The notes: generated by a model from the letters alone, not told the origin. A stretch of DNA of 64,000 nt from Filimonas sp. (GCA_017306865.1 JAFKHH010000014.1:434001-498000), one strand, 5' to 3'. Shown: positions 1 to 9,155, counted from the stretch's first letter. Translations and numbers: made by a program.

Positions 1-1276
1 AACAGATCTTGCAATCATAGCACTGGTTGGCGATAAGATGAAAAGTCACCCTGGCATAAGCGGTAGAATGTTTGGTGCACTAGGACGTAACGGCATCAAT
101 GTACGTGCTATAGCACAAGGTTCTTCTGAAAGAAATATCTCTACTGTAATAGCGGCAGCGGATGTAAAAAAAGGCGTGAATGTATTGCATGAGGCGTTTT
201 TTGAAGCGTCTTATAAGCAATTGAACGTTTTCATAGTTGGTGTAGGAAATGTTGGCGGAAAGCTAATGGACCAGATCAAACAACAGAAACAGTTCCTGCT
301 GGAGCATTTGAACCTGCAACTGCGTGTTACAGGCATCAGTAACAGTAAGAACATGCTGTTTGTAGAAAATGGTAATGAGATAGACCTGGATAACTGGAAG
401 GAAGCATTGGCTGCTGCACCTGCCACTAACCTGGATGAGCTGGTACAAACAGTAATAGATAAGAACCTGCGTAACTCTGTGTTTGTAGATGTAACCGCGA
501 ATGCTGAAGTGGCTGCGGTATATGGCAAGCTGCTTGCAAAAACGGTTTCTGTAGTTGCATGTAACAAGATAGCGGCTTCCTCTTCATACGAAAGCTATAG
601 CAGGCTGAAATCTCTTGCGAAAGAATATAATGCGCAATTCCGTTTTGAAACAAACGTGGGTGCAGGACTACCGGTAATAGGCACATTAAATGACCTGAGA
701 AGAAGTGGCGATAAGGTAAATAAAATAGAAGCAGTACTATCCGGTACATTAAACTTCGTGTTTAATAACTATGACGGTAAACGCTCTTTTGCAGAAGTGG
801 TAAAACAGGCACAGGACGAGGGTTATACAGAACCAGATCCACGCCTGGACCTGGGTGGTACGGATGTAATGCGTAAAATTATGATACTCGCACGCGAAGC
901 TGGTGAGCGTATAGAAATGGATGACATTACTAACAATGGTTTCTTACCGGCTACATGTTTTGATGGCAGTGTGGATGATTTTTATAAAGAAATGGCAAAA
1001 CAGGAAGCGCACTTCAAAGCTATCTATGAAGAAGCGGCAGCGAAGAACTGTAAGCTGAAATTTGTAGCGAGCTTCGAAAATGGCAAAGCGTCTGTTGGCT
1101 TAAGACATATACCGGACAACTCAGACTTCTATCACTTATACGGCAAGGACAACATTGTATTGTTTTCTACCCAACGTTACCCTGAACAGCCATTGGTTGT
1201 AAAAGGCGCTGGCGCTGGCGCAGACGTAACAGCAAGCGGTGTATTTGCGGATATATTGAGGGTGGTGGCGCCGTAA
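1..1276 (+). CDS. thrA: Bifunctional aspartokinase/homoserine dehydrogenase, C-terminal part (5' truncated by window)
   Basis: The reading frame is open from base 2, so this is the end of a longer gene. The first visible residues (DLAIIALVGDKM, then SGRMFGALGRNGINVRAI) are the C-terminal ACT domain of a ThrA-type aspartokinase. From about visible residue 75 a homoserine dehydrogenase follows: dinucleotide-binding GVGNVGG, catalytic-domain ETNVGAGLPVIGTLNDL, and SGTLNFVF. The enzyme phosphorylates aspartate and reduces aspartate semialdehyde to homoserine; the ACT region normally mediates threonine feedback. It is followed by thrB and thrC in the classical order, which supports the fused ThrA assignment. 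The Met at 38 is internal and not the start. Confidence 0.95.
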   Translation, partial: TDLAIIALVGDKMKSHPGISGRMFGALGRNGINVRAIAQGSSERNISTVIAAADVKKGVNVLHEAFFEASYKQLNVFIVGVGNVGGKLMDQIKQQKQFLLEHLNLQLRVTGISNSKNMLFVENGNEIDLDNWKEALAAAPATNLDELVQTVIDKNLRNSVFVDVTANAEVAAVYGKLLAKTVSVVACNKIAASSSYESYSRLKSLAKEYNAQFRFETNVGAGLPVIGTLNDLRRSGDKVNKIEAVLSGTLNFVFNNYDGKRSFAEVVKQAQDEGYTEPDPRLDLGGTDVMRKIMILAREAGERIEMDDITNNGFLPATCFDGSVDDFYKEMAKQEAHFKAIYEEAAAKNCKLKFVASFENGKASVGLRHIPDNSDFYHLYGKDNIVLFSTQRYPEQPLVVKGAGAGADVTASGVFADILRVVAP

Positions 1277-1286
1277 ATTAATTTGA

Positions 1287-1379
1287 AATTGTTGCATTGT
1301 TTAATGGTTGCATTGTTGTTATCGATTCTATTGTAGAGAACAATTAAACAATTGAACCATGCAGCAATTAAGCAATAAA
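1287..1379. repeat. Family A inverted repeat between thrA and thrB
   Basis: The 111-bp gap holds TGAAATTGTTGCATTG on the left and its approximate reverse complement (ACAATTAAACAATTGAACC, then CAGCAATTAAGCAAT) on the right, able to form a long imperfect hairpin within the thr operon. The same words recur in many gaps of the window. Confidence 0.7.
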
Positions 1380-1387
1380 CTAATACT

Positions 1388-2320
1388 ATGAGTCATAAAA
1401 AAGTAATTGTCAACCCACCTGCAACAGTTGCAAATGTTGTTTGTGGTTTTGATATACTGGGTTTTGCGCTGAATGAGCCCTGTGATGAATTACAATTGGA
1501 ACTTAGCGATGAAGCAGGTGTACAGATTGTAAACAATGATGAATACAATCTTCCACTAGACCCAGAAAAAAATGTAAGTGGCGCAGCGCTGCTGGCTTTA
1601 CTTGATGCAGCACCTGATGTAAAGGGCATTAAGCTTACCAGCAAAAAGATCATTAAACCGGGCAGTGGCATCGGATCCAGCGCAGCAAGCGCAGCCGGGG
1701 CTGTTGTTGGGGTAAATCATTTGCTAGATAACCGCTTTACCAAAGAAGAACTGGTACAGTTCGCTATGTTTGGTGAGAAGGTAGCAAGTGGTGTAAAACA
1801 CGCGGACAACATAGCTCCCTGCATCTATGGTGGGGTTACACTTATCCGTTCCATATTACCATTAGACATTATCAGCCTTGATGCACCTACACTTCATGTA
1901 ACGGTAGTGCATCCGCAAATAGAGGTGAAAACTGCCGATGCGAGACAAATACTGAAACAACAGGTATTACTAAAAGATGCGATCAAACAGTGGGGAAATA
2001 TTGCCGGACTGGTAGCAGGTTTTTTGCAAAAAGACTATGCGCTCATAGGACGCTCACTGGAAGATGTGATTATAGAACCTGTACGCAGTATTTTAATTCC
2101 GGGCTTTGACGAGGTAAAAGAAAAAAGTAAGGAGGCTGGCGCGCTTGGCGGCGGCATCTCCGGCTCCGGCCCTTCTATCTTTATGCTTAGTAAAGACAAT
2201 GCAACTGCACTTGCTGTAGAAAAGACCATGCAGGATGTATTTACAAGAATAGGAATCGATTTTCATACACATGTAACAACTATTAATAACGAAGGTGTGA
2301 AGGTGGTGAGTTGTGAGTAG
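1388..2320 (+). CDS. thrB: Homoserine kinase (GHMP family)
   Basis: Phosphorylates homoserine to O-phosphohomoserine, the substrate of ThrC encoded next. The 310-residue length is normal for the family. The GHMP ATP-binding motif PGSGIGSSAASAAGA lies at about residues 91-105. The N-terminal substrate-binding strand (PATVANVVCGFDILGFAL) and the C-terminal GGGISGSGPS loop (about 252-261) are also present. The gene sits 111 bp after thrA and 84 bp before thrC, so an operon is likely. The last codons (VVSCE, stop) lie inside a GTGGTGAGTTGTGAGTAG word of repeat family C, so the natural C-terminus appears to have been replaced or extended by repeat DNA. Confidence 0.95.
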   Translation: MSHKKVIVNPPATVANVVCGFDILGFALNEPCDELQLELSDEAGVQIVNNDEYNLPLDPEKNVSGAALLALLDAAPDVKGIKLTSKKIIKPGSGIGSSAASAAGAVVGVNHLLDNRFTKEELVQFAMFGEKVASGVKHADNIAPCIYGGVTLIRSILPLDIISLDAPTLHVTVVHPQIEVKTADARQILKQQVLLKDAIKQWGNIAGLVAGFLQKDYALIGRSLEDVIIEPVRSILIPGFDEVKEKSKEAGALGGGISGSGPSIFMLSKDNATALAVEKTMQDVFTRIGIDFHTHVTTINNEGVKVVSCE

Positions 2321-2400
2321 TCAATTGTGAGTTTTATCACTCACTCTTCATAACTCACAATTGACAATTCACTACTGACTACTCACCACTCACTATTCAC
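2305..2400. repeat. Family C inverted repeat at thrB end and thrB-thrC gap
   Basis: The left arm GTGAGTTGTGAGTAGTCAAT overlaps the end of thrB. The right arm (ATAACTCACAATTGACAATT, then GACTACTCACCACTCAC) ends 4 bp before the thrC start. Together they form an imperfect hairpin filling the entire gap. Confidence 0.75.
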
Positions 2401-2404
2401 TAAT

Positions 2405-3700
2405 ATGAATTACTATAGCCTCAACCATCAGTCTCCAAGAGTCAGCTTTGCAGAAGCTGCTGTAAAAGGACAAGCGCCTGATAAAGGATTATATTTTCCA
2501 GAATTAATTCCGGCTTTATCTAAAAGCTTTTTAAAAGAGATACGTAAATATTCCAAAGACGAATTGGGGTTTACGGTGATGAAACCATACGTTGGCGATA
2601 GCATACCGGATGCAGAATTACAACGTATCGTAAGCGAAACGGTGAATTTCGATTTCCCTTTGGTCAAGATCAATGATTCGATTGCTTCGCTGGAATTATT
2701 TCACGGCCCCACACTTGCATTTAAAGATGTGGGTGCAAGATTTATGAGTCGCTGTCTTGGTTATTTTAATCGCAATAACAATCAACATACAACCGTACTG
2801 GTCGCTACGTCCGGCGATACAGGGGGGGCCGTTGCTAACGGATTTTTAGGCGTGGAAGGAGTAAACGTAGTTATACTGTACCCTTCGGGAAAAGTAAGCC
2901 CTATACAGGAATTACAGTTAACCACCTGCGGACAAAACATCACAGCACTGGAAGTAAATGGTACGTTTGACGATTGCCAGGCAATGGTAAAGCAGGCGTT
3001 TACTGATGCTGACCTGAATGCAAAGTTGACACTTACATCAGCTAACTCTATTAACGTAGCGAGATGGCTACCACAACAATTGTATTATTTCTTTGCTTAC
3101 CAGCAATGGCAGCAGGCTGATGCACCCGTTATCTCTGTACCTAGCGGCAACTTCGGGAATATTTGTGCCGGTATTATCGCACATATTTCAGGCTTACCAG
3201 TAAAGCATTTTATCGCAGCATGTAACAGCAACAAGGTTGTTCCTGATTTCTTTACTACAGGAGCATATCAACCACAACCTTCTGTGGCTACTATTTCCAA
3301 TGCAATGGATGTGGGCAATCCAAGTAACTTCATTCGCATACTGGAAATATTCAACAACGAGTTGCCTTCATTAAAGAATGTTGTTAGCAGTGTAAGCATT
3401 AGTGACGAAACTACAAAAGCGACTTTGCAAAAAGTATATGAGCAAAGTGGTTATATACTCGATCCGCATGGTGCTGTTGGTTACTATGCGCTGGAAGAAT
3501 ACCTGAAGCAAAAGAAAAACGGGGACAAAGGTTTCATTTTAGAAACAGCACATCCTGTGAAATTTCCGGATGTAGTAGAAGAGATCATTGGAAAGAAAAT
3601 ACCTGTGCCTGCAAGCGCACAACATTTACTTGGATTAAAAAAAGAAAGTGTTGTATTAGACGCGTCATTCAATCAATTGAAAGATTGGTTGATGAGGTAG
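2405..3700 (+). CDS. thrC: Threonine synthase
   Basis: PLP-dependent enzyme converting O-phosphohomoserine to threonine, the last step of the pathway. The protein has 431 residues, within the usual ThrC range. The N-terminal MNYYSLNHQSPRVSFAEAA is typical of the ThrC group. The PLP lysine lies in FHGPTLAFKDVGARF near residue 108. SGDTGGAVANGF and PSGNFGNI (phosphate and PLP binding) are intact. The ATG at 2405 follows a family C repeat directly and is the only start compatible with the conserved N-terminus. It is the third gene of the thrABC group. The stop codon TAG runs straight into another family C word (TAGTGAATTGTGAATGG). Confidence 0.96.
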   Translation: MNYYSLNHQSPRVSFAEAAVKGQAPDKGLYFPELIPALSKSFLKEIRKYSKDELGFTVMKPYVGDSIPDAELQRIVSETVNFDFPLVKINDSIASLELFHGPTLAFKDVGARFMSRCLGYFNRNNNQHTTVLVATSGDTGGAVANGFLGVEGVNVVILYPSGKVSPIQELQLTTCGQNITALEVNGTFDDCQAMVKQAFTDADLNAKLTLTSANSINVARWLPQQLYYFFAYQQWQQADAPVISVPSGNFGNICAGIIAHISGLPVKHFIAACNSNKVVPDFFTTGAYQPQPSVATISNAMDVGNPSNFIRILEIFNNELPSLKNVVSSVSISDETTKATLQKVYEQSGYILDPHGAVGYYALEEYLKQKKNGDKGFILETAHPVKFPDVVEEIIGKKIPVPASAQHLLGLKKESVVLDASFNQLKDWLMR

Positions 3701-3860
3701 TGAATTGTGAATGGTGAAAAATTCAAGGCTTTGCCTGAATTGTTAGATGGTTATATTGTTGTTTCGATTATCAATTAAACAATATAACCATTTGACATTT
3801 TTATTAATCACACTGCTGACTTCCACCATTGACCATTCACAATTCCCTTCTTCAATATTC
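3701..3860. repeat. Repeat-filled gap between thrC and the MFS gene
   Basis: After a family C word (TGAATTGTGAATGGTG) a family A hairpin spans 3724-3798: AATTGTTAGATGGTTATATT against its complement ACAATATAACCATTTGAC. Family C words follow in reverse sense (CCATTGACCATTCACAATT). The segment 3724-3759 is repeated almost exactly in inverted orientation at 5351-5385, so the MFS gene is flanked by inverted copies. Confidence 0.75.
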
Positions 3861-3871
3861 AAATTATCTCC

Positions 3872-3879
3872 TATATTTG
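3872..3879 (+). promoter_or_regulatory. Candidate -7 element upstream of the MFS gene
   Basis: TATATTTG matches the Bacteroidota TAnnTTTG -7 consensus, 105 bp before the MFS start. No good TTTG -33 element is visible at the expected distance, so the support is partial. Confidence 0.4.
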
Positions 3880-3983
3880 CCCCGCAGAAAGTATTTGCCC
3901 GCCTGCCACTTTCTGTAGCCATTCCATCATGCCTGCCGTGGAATACGTAATTTTTTTGCATCATCCAGTAAAATGAAAAAAGC

Positions 3984-5198
3984 ATGAAAGATTCCAACAT
4001 GGCAATTGCGCAGGAAGCCCCACCGCAAAAAACATTGTATGCCATTTTATTAACGATCAGTTTTGCCCACATGGTAAATGACACCTTACAGGCTGTGATT
4101 CCGGCAATTTATCCACTGATCAAATCAAACTTCGGTCTTAGTTTTACACAGATCGGGCTCGTTACATTTACTTACCAGATCGCAGCTTCCATACTGCAGC
4201 CGTTTGTTGGTTTTTATACCGACAAAAAATCGAGGCCTTACTCCCTGGCAGTAGGTATGACGTTTACACTCACCGGCCTTGTGTTAATGGCGTTTGCCAT
4301 GCACTTCGCAATGGTACTTATCGCCGTTGGTGTGGTTGGTATTGGCTCCTCTATTTTTCACCCGGAAGCTTCACGCATTGCGCATCTCGCATCGGGAGGT
4401 AAAAAAGGATTGGCACAATCTATTTTTCAATTAGGTGGCAACACCGGTAGTGCTATTGGCCCATTGCTCGCAGCGCTTATCATTGGCAGTACAGGACAAG
4501 TAAGATTGTTATGGTTTACGTTGCTCGCTATTGTTGGCATTGTAGTACTTGTGCGCATTGGCAACTGGTATAAGCTGCATCATACGAGCAAAGCCAAAAC
4601 ACAGAAAGCGATGTATGAACGTGTTACGCTTTCCCGCTCCAAAATTATTTTCTCCCTGTGCATATTATTACTGCTCATCTTCTCTAAGTATTTCTACTTG
4701 TCAAGTATGACTAGCTATTATACTTTTTACCTGATCGATAAATTTCATCTAACAGTAAAAGAATCACAGTTTTACCTGTTCATTTTCTTAGCTGCTGTAG
4801 CAGCAGGTACTGTTCTCGGTGGGCCACTGGGCGACCGGTTTGGCAGGAAGTATATTATCTGGATATCTATATTAGGCGCAGCCCCATTTACCTTGCTGTT
4901 GCCTTATGTAAACCTGCCTGTTACTTGTATTTTATCTGTCTTCATTGGTCTCATCATTGCATCTGCATTCTCTGCCATACTAGTATATGCGCAGGAGCTT
5001 GTGCCGGGTAAGGTGGGTACTATCTCCGGTTTATTTTTCGGGCTTGCGTTTGGTATGGGTGGGCTTGGCTCTGCAGTATTAGGTAAGCTGGCAGATATGA
5101 CTAGTATTACTTACGTATATAAAGTATGCGCGTTCTTACCATTGCTCGGCATCTTCACGGCCTTTCTTCCGAATATAGAAAAGAAGATTCGTCGTTAA
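3984..5198 (+). CDS. MFS transporter, fosmidomycin-resistance (Fsr) type
   Basis: A 404-residue inner-membrane protein with about 12 hydrophobic segments. The N-terminal FAHMVNDTLQAVIPAIYPL, the GFYTDKKSRPYSL loop 2-3 and FQLGGNTGSAIGPLLAALI are characteristic of the Fsr/YfnC drug-exporter branch of the MFS. A second MFS signature, GGPLGDRFGRKYII, begins the second half. The substrate cannot be told from sequence; family members export fosmidomycin and related compounds. The ATG at 3984 is used here, but 3999 (MAIAQEAPP) is an equally plausible start. A four-codon frame (ATGAAAAAAGCATGA, 3973-3987) overlaps the start. It is probably its own transcription unit. Confidence 0.88.
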   Translation: MKDSNMAIAQEAPPQKTLYAILLTISFAHMVNDTLQAVIPAIYPLIKSNFGLSFTQIGLVTFTYQIAASILQPFVGFYTDKKSRPYSLAVGMTFTLTGLVLMAFAMHFAMVLIAVGVVGIGSSIFHPEASRIAHLASGGKKGLAQSIFQLGGNTGSAIGPLLAALIIGSTGQVRLLWFTLLAIVGIVVLVRIGNWYKLHHTSKAKTQKAMYERVTLSRSKIIFSLCILLLLIFSKYFYLSSMTSYYTFYLIDKFHLTVKESQFYLFIFLAAVAAGTVLGGPLGDRFGRKYIIWISILGAAPFTLLLPYVNLPVTCILSVFIGLIIASAFSAILVYAQELVPGKVGTISGLFFGLAFGMGGLGSAVLGKLADMTSITYVYKVCAFLPLLGIFTAFLPNIEKKIRR

Positions 5199-5204
5199 TG
5201 CTCG

Positions 5205-5270
5205 CAGAAACACAAAAAGAAAATTGCCACAGAGGCACAGAAGAGTCTTTTCTGTGTTTCTGCGACTCAA
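5205..5270. repeat. Family D inverted repeat
   Basis: CGCAGAAACACAAA at the left is mirrored by TTTTCTGTGTTTCTGCG at the right. The words CAGAAACACA and CACAGAGGCACAGAAG recur in other gaps of the window. Confidence 0.65.
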
Positions 5271-5280
5271 GAAAAAATAA

Positions 5281-5311
5281 GACCTATAAGGTTTTAAAAA
5301 CCTTATAGGTC
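5281..5311. terminator. Perfect 15-bp hairpin between convergent genes
   Basis: GACCTATAAGGTTTT (5281-5295) is exactly complementary to 5297-5311 around a single central A. It lies between the convergent MFS and GH20 genes and could end both transcripts, although no T-run follows. It belongs to the same style of palindrome as the hairpins at 58307 and 58530. Confidence 0.5.
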
Positions 5312-5317
5312 TATAAA

Positions 5318-5410
5318 ATCATTGTTTAGTTGCTCATCAAAAAACAATTAAACAATGTAACCATCTAACAATTCAGGCAAAGCCTTTAAGTTTTCACAAT
5401 TCACCACTCA
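5318..5410. repeat. Family A and C repeats downstream of GH20
   Basis: ATTGTTTAGTTGCTCATC is followed by ACAATTAAACAATGTAACC and then CACAATTCACCACTCAC. Positions 5351-5385 are the inverted copy of 3724-3759. Confidence 0.7.
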
Positions 5411-7954
5411 CTATTTCACTACTGCTGTTTCCCCGCTTCGTCCTTTTGCATTGAATGCTTTAAATTTCAAAACACCTTTGGCTGATATAGGTTGTGTATA
5501 TATTGCACTTTGTACAGTTGGCTCCGAACCATCTGTGGTATAGCGGATAGTTAAGCCTGGTAATTGAATATTTGCCAGGGCTTTTCCATTTTTTATCACT
5601 ACGCCCGGCATAGGTATTCTATACGCATATCCACCACTGTAGTAATCCAGTCTTGGTAATTCACGCTTACCTAAAATATTTACAAAATTATTCCATGCAT
5701 CAGTATACAGTGCATTTGCGTTGCCGGTATTCTCTGTAGTGGCCCACTCAGGATCTTTAGCCCATGCACGCTCTGCCAGGCCCAACAGTTTAGGTAGCAT
5801 CATGTACTCTACCCGCTCAGGTGTAATGTTGTTTTCGGACCACAATAAGCCTTTTACTCCCACAATATTTTTTTTGCCTTCCTCTGTCAACTTTACTTTG
5901 TTGGTAAACATAGATTGGTCTACTTTGTTTCCGAATTTATCGTCCTGTACATTTTTTAAATAGTTATACGGGATAAAATAAAACGGCTTATCTACATCCA
6001 CATATCCACCCCAATAGTATCCTGGTTCGCTGAACGATTTGAAATAAGCCATATCAAAATAAAAATTGCTCACTCCGCTCAACACTACTTTATAACCTGC
6101 GTTAGCCAGTTTGTAGCAAAGATCTTCCGCTCCCCATCCTATTATGTTATTCCATACATCCAATTGAAAATGTTCATTGGAAAAATCCGGGTTGGGTATC
6201 GCAGTTTTTTCTCCATTCACAATTGCTTTGCGCATGCCGGCTTCTTCCCAACCAGAAAGGAATAGCTGTTTCTTTTTCAGTATGTCATTTACTTTGCCGT
6301 AATAGTAATACCATAGATCATCTGTAGTTTTAATAGCACTATTCTCTTTCATTAACGCTGCACATGCAGGAGACTTTTCCCAAACGCCTGCTGGTACTTC
6401 ATCGCCCCCCATGTGAATAGTGGTAAGCGGCGCTCCTGCCTCTTTATACATACCCACCAGGTCATCCACCACTCTTTCTACAAACGTGTACACAGAAGGC
6501 AACGCTACATTCATTACATTATCATTCCATGCCTGTACAGAAGAGTAAACAGAAGCATCGTTTATATCTGACAGCAAATACATTTCCGCGTCTTTCTGTT
6601 TGCCTTGTTCCATCAGTTTTTTGTATCGTATATACATGCTTCTTACAGCAGCCCTTGCATGGCCGGGTGTTTCTATTTCAGGGATCACCTGTATGTGCCT
6701 GTCATTAGCATACTTTAATATCTGGATGAAATCATTTTTTGTATAAAAGCCAGTGCCAGGCTTTTTATTTACATCTGGCCCGGAAGCGAATGAGGGTTGC
6801 AGCATTTGCATGTCGTTACCTGCGCCACGTTTTGCGCCAATATCTGTTAACTCTGGCAGCGAAGGCATTTGTATGCGCCACCCTTCATCGTCACTAAAGT
6901 GCAGGTGAAATGTATTGAGCTTATACAAAGCCATCAGGTCAAGTACTTTCAATACTTGCTCTTTTGTCTGGAAGTTACGGGCTATGTCAAGAAAAAAAGC
7001 CCTGTAGCCAAAGCGGGGTGCATCTTTTACATTAACTGCAGGAATGGTTACACGCTGTTGTTTTCCTTCAAACACGTTTGCAGGCATCAGCGTAAGCAAA
7101 GATTGTACTCCGTAAAAGAAACCTGCGCCTGAAGATGCACTTATTTCTATACCAGCCGTATTCACTTTCAACTCATACGCTTCTGCATCCATTTCTTTTT
7201 TAGAGAAAGTAATGCTGTTCTGGACAGATGATTTATTTCTCTTAAGAGTTCCCAATATTGGTTGTAACCGCATTGCCAGGTAATCCGCCTCTTTTGCAGC
7301 CACGCCATTATCGTTGAGTGTGATAGCAGGCGTTAATGAAAATGTGCCACCTGTTTCCTCATAACTCACAGGCGTTGGAAATATTTTTACCAGTTTGTCT
7401 ACGGGTAAAGTTGTAATTGTTTTATTACGCTCATAAATATCCTGTGGGGTAATCATACCCAGTTTATCATTGGCAGAACGCAATACTTGTTTGGGTTGCG
7501 TAGAAGGTATCGCATTTACGCCAGGCATAGCAAACGCATCATCGCTCCCATTCCATTTCAAATAAAAGCCCATCGGCGCGTCTGTAAAGTTTACAACCCA
7601 GTCACTGGATACAAACTGAACGGAAAATTTATCGCCCGGCTGTAATGTTTGAAAATTTTGAGAAGGTGTTACCTCGTACAAATCTCCATTAACATGTTTA
7701 ATAGAAACATTACCCTTTACTACCTGTTTTATGTTCCGGGCAAAATTGAAATAGATGGCCCAGCCAGCAGAATAAAATGCGGCCTTGTCTGTATTGGTAA
7801 AAGTAAGCTCTGATAATGACTGAGTTTTATTGTCATAGCCATTTTCGATCACCTGCCATTGTACGGCAAGTTTACCAGGGTTAAATAAAGTTTTCTGAGA
7901 AAAAAGAGGAACACATAATGCCTGCAGCAGGAAAAGCATCGCAAATCGTTTCAT
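5411..7954 (-). CDS. Beta-N-acetylhexosaminidase (GH20), secreted
   Basis: An 847-residue exo-hexosaminidase releasing terminal GlcNAc or GalNAc, for example from chitin oligomers or glycans. A signal peptide (MKRFAMLFLLQALCVPLFSQ) predicts export to the periplasm or outer surface. Domains in order: chitobiase-type N-terminal carbohydrate-binding domain (about 25-165), GH20b alpha/beta domain (about 190-305), catalytic TIM barrel (about 315-745, with HLHFSDDEGWRIQMP and the catalytic Asp-Glu pair in HMGGDEVPAGVW near residue 515), and a C-terminal chitobiase/hexosaminidase domain (YTTDGSEPT). It is full length and monocistronic, convergent with the MFS gene. The fit is to the GH20 chitobiase subgroup; the exact substrate is not known. 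Confidence 0.95.
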   Translation of the reverse strand: MKRFAMLFLLQALCVPLFSQKTLFNPGKLAVQWQVIENGYDNKTQSLSELTFTNTDKAAFYSAGWAIYFNFARNIKQVVKGNVSIKHVNGDLYEVTPSQNFQTLQPGDKFSVQFVSSDWVVNFTDAPMGFYLKWNGSDDAFAMPGVNAIPSTQPKQVLRSANDKLGMITPQDIYERNKTITTLPVDKLVKIFPTPVSYEETGGTFSLTPAITLNDNGVAAKEADYLAMRLQPILGTLKRNKSSVQNSITFSKKEMDAEAYELKVNTAGIEISASSGAGFFYGVQSLLTLMPANVFEGKQQRVTIPAVNVKDAPRFGYRAFFLDIARNFQTKEQVLKVLDLMALYKLNTFHLHFSDDEGWRIQMPSLPELTDIGAKRGAGNDMQMLQPSFASGPDVNKKPGTGFYTKNDFIQILKYANDRHIQVIPEIETPGHARAAVRSMYIRYKKLMEQGKQKDAEMYLLSDINDASVYSSVQAWNDNVMNVALPSVYTFVERVVDDLVGMYKEAGAPLTTIHMGGDEVPAGVWEKSPACAALMKENSAIKTTDDLWYYYYGKVNDILKKKQLFLSGWEEAGMRKAIVNGEKTAIPNPDFSNEHFQLDVWNNIIGWGAEDLCYKLANAGYKVVLSGVSNFYFDMAYFKSFSEPGYYWGGYVDVDKPFYFIPYNYLKNVQDDKFGNKVDQSMFTNKVKLTEEGKKNIVGVKGLLWSENNITPERVEYMMLPKLLGLAERAWAKDPEWATTENTGNANALYTDAWNNFVNILGKRELPRLDYYSGGYAYRIPMPGVVIKNGKALANIQLPGLTIRYTTDGSEPTVQSAIYTQPISAKGVLKFKAFNAKGRSGETAVVK

Positions 7955-8162
7955 TTGATGAGTAGTTTTAAAATAAAGTGCGCTGATTGATCGTTTTGTA
8001 ATGTTTAAAATAATGATTTATTATTGGAATCAGCCGTTTACATCTTGTGGTAATTCACATGCGTAAACAAACACATTTAAATTATTTTGCATAAAGGATG
8101 CTCTGAAATTGGTTTATGGCATCCCGCTTGTATAACCTAAAACACTTCAATAAGAACGGTTT

Positions 8163-8954
8163 ATGCTTGTTATTTTTCTAAGATTAACTTATTACGGCTG
8201 GGGCTTTGTAGTACTATTGCTCTTCTCCGCCTTTCTTGCTACAAGCATTGTAAAACGTTTTGGTAAAAAAGAGAGGGCTGGCTGCGTAACATGGGGGTAT
8301 ATTTTTGTGATACTATTCAGTCTTAATCTTTTTGCCTGCTTCCTGTCACTAGCCCTTTTAGAAAAAAGCAGCACTTTTTTTACCGGGAAAAAATATACCG
8401 CAACGGTGGTGAGTGTGGAGTCTTATCTATCTACCTCTACAGATAAAGATGGTCGCAGCTCTACAACAAGGATGTATACGCCGGTAGTAACTTTTACTAC
8501 CTTATCTGGTCAGCAGGTAACAAAAGTAGATAATGTTTCCTCCAGCGAATCTCCTGCCATTGGCAACAAGATTACGGTCATTTACGATGAGAAAAAGGAT
8601 GAGTTACAGGAATTATCGTTTGCCAATATCGGGTTGTTAGCTGCGGGGTTGTTTTTTTCTTTTATATCCGCGTTATTAATCATAGGCGCTACGCGTTATG
8701 CGTTCAATAAAGATGTAAAACCTATTTTCAACCTGCTTCTAAAAGTGCTATTGTGGTTTGTGTTTCCCATAGCTATGCTACTAATGGCAACGGGACTTGG
8801 CTGGTATGTTTATCAGCGATGCATGCATGGTTACAAGTCGGATCAGCCAGTCTGGGTTTTAGGCATCTGTATCTTCTTTACCATAATGCTGGTGTTCGGC
8901 TTTGTTGGATATGCAAAGGTTGTGTTGATCTCGAAGAAGGGGAAAGCGATTTGA
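8163..8954 (+). CDS. DUF3592 domain membrane protein
   Basis: A 263-residue membrane protein of unknown function. Hydrophobic segments near residues 10-25 and 40-62 are followed by a soluble domain (about 75-150), then segments near 158-180, 195-217 and 233-255. The soluble part has the DUF3592 look: YTATVVSVESY, a short serine/threonine-rich loop, YTPVVTFTTLSGQQV, and IGNKITVIYDEKKDELQEL. Such domains are thought to sit outside the membrane. Neighbours (GH20 upstream on the other strand, lactonase downstream on the other strand) give no functional hint, and the gene is alone in its transcription unit. The ATG at 8163 is chosen because the first transmembrane segment starts immediately after it. 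Confidence 0.8.
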   Translation: MLVIFLRLTYYGWGFVVLLLFSAFLATSIVKRFGKKERAGCVTWGYIFVILFSLNLFACFLSLALLEKSSTFFTGKKYTATVVSVESYLSTSTDKDGRSSTTRMYTPVVTFTTLSGQQVTKVDNVSSSESPAIGNKITVIYDEKKDELQELSFANIGLLAAGLFFSFISALLIIGATRYAFNKDVKPIFNLLLKVLLWFVFPIAMLLMATGLGWYVYQRCMHGYKSDQPVWVLGICIFFTIMLVFGFVGYAKVVLISKKGKAI

Positions 8955-8971
8955 GATTTAGCGGAGTTTTT

Positions 8972-9080
8972 TACCACATAGAAGCATAGGAAAACATAGG
9001 GCACATAGGGGGAACACTTCGTATTTCCTGGTGAACCTTTCTGCCTTGGCGTCTTTGTGGCCTCTGCCCCTTTGCGTGAA
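8972..9080. repeat. Family D-like words
   Basis: ACCACATAGAAGCATAGG with ACATAGGGCACATAGGG, then CTTGGCGTCTTTGTGGCC and CCCCTTTGCGTGAAAA, resembling the CGCAAAG/CTTTGCG words seen at 16.2, 30.3, 33.2 and 49.5 kb. Confidence 0.5.
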
Positions 9081-9082
9081 AA

Positions 9083-9114
9083 TTAAAAAAGGATAAGCCT
9101 TTCGACCTATCCTT
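9083..9114 (-). terminator. Terminator of the lactonase gene
   Basis: On the minus strand AAGGATA pairs with TATCCTT around a 12-nt loop and runs into six T residues (complement of 9085-9090), 42 bp after the stop codon. Confidence 0.7.
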
Positions 9115-9155
9115 CCTTATATACTTTACATACTTTATAAACTATATCTACTCTC

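Noticed and set aside
3747-3950. 67-codon frame between thrC and the MFS gene
   Set aside because: Composed of family A and C repeat words.
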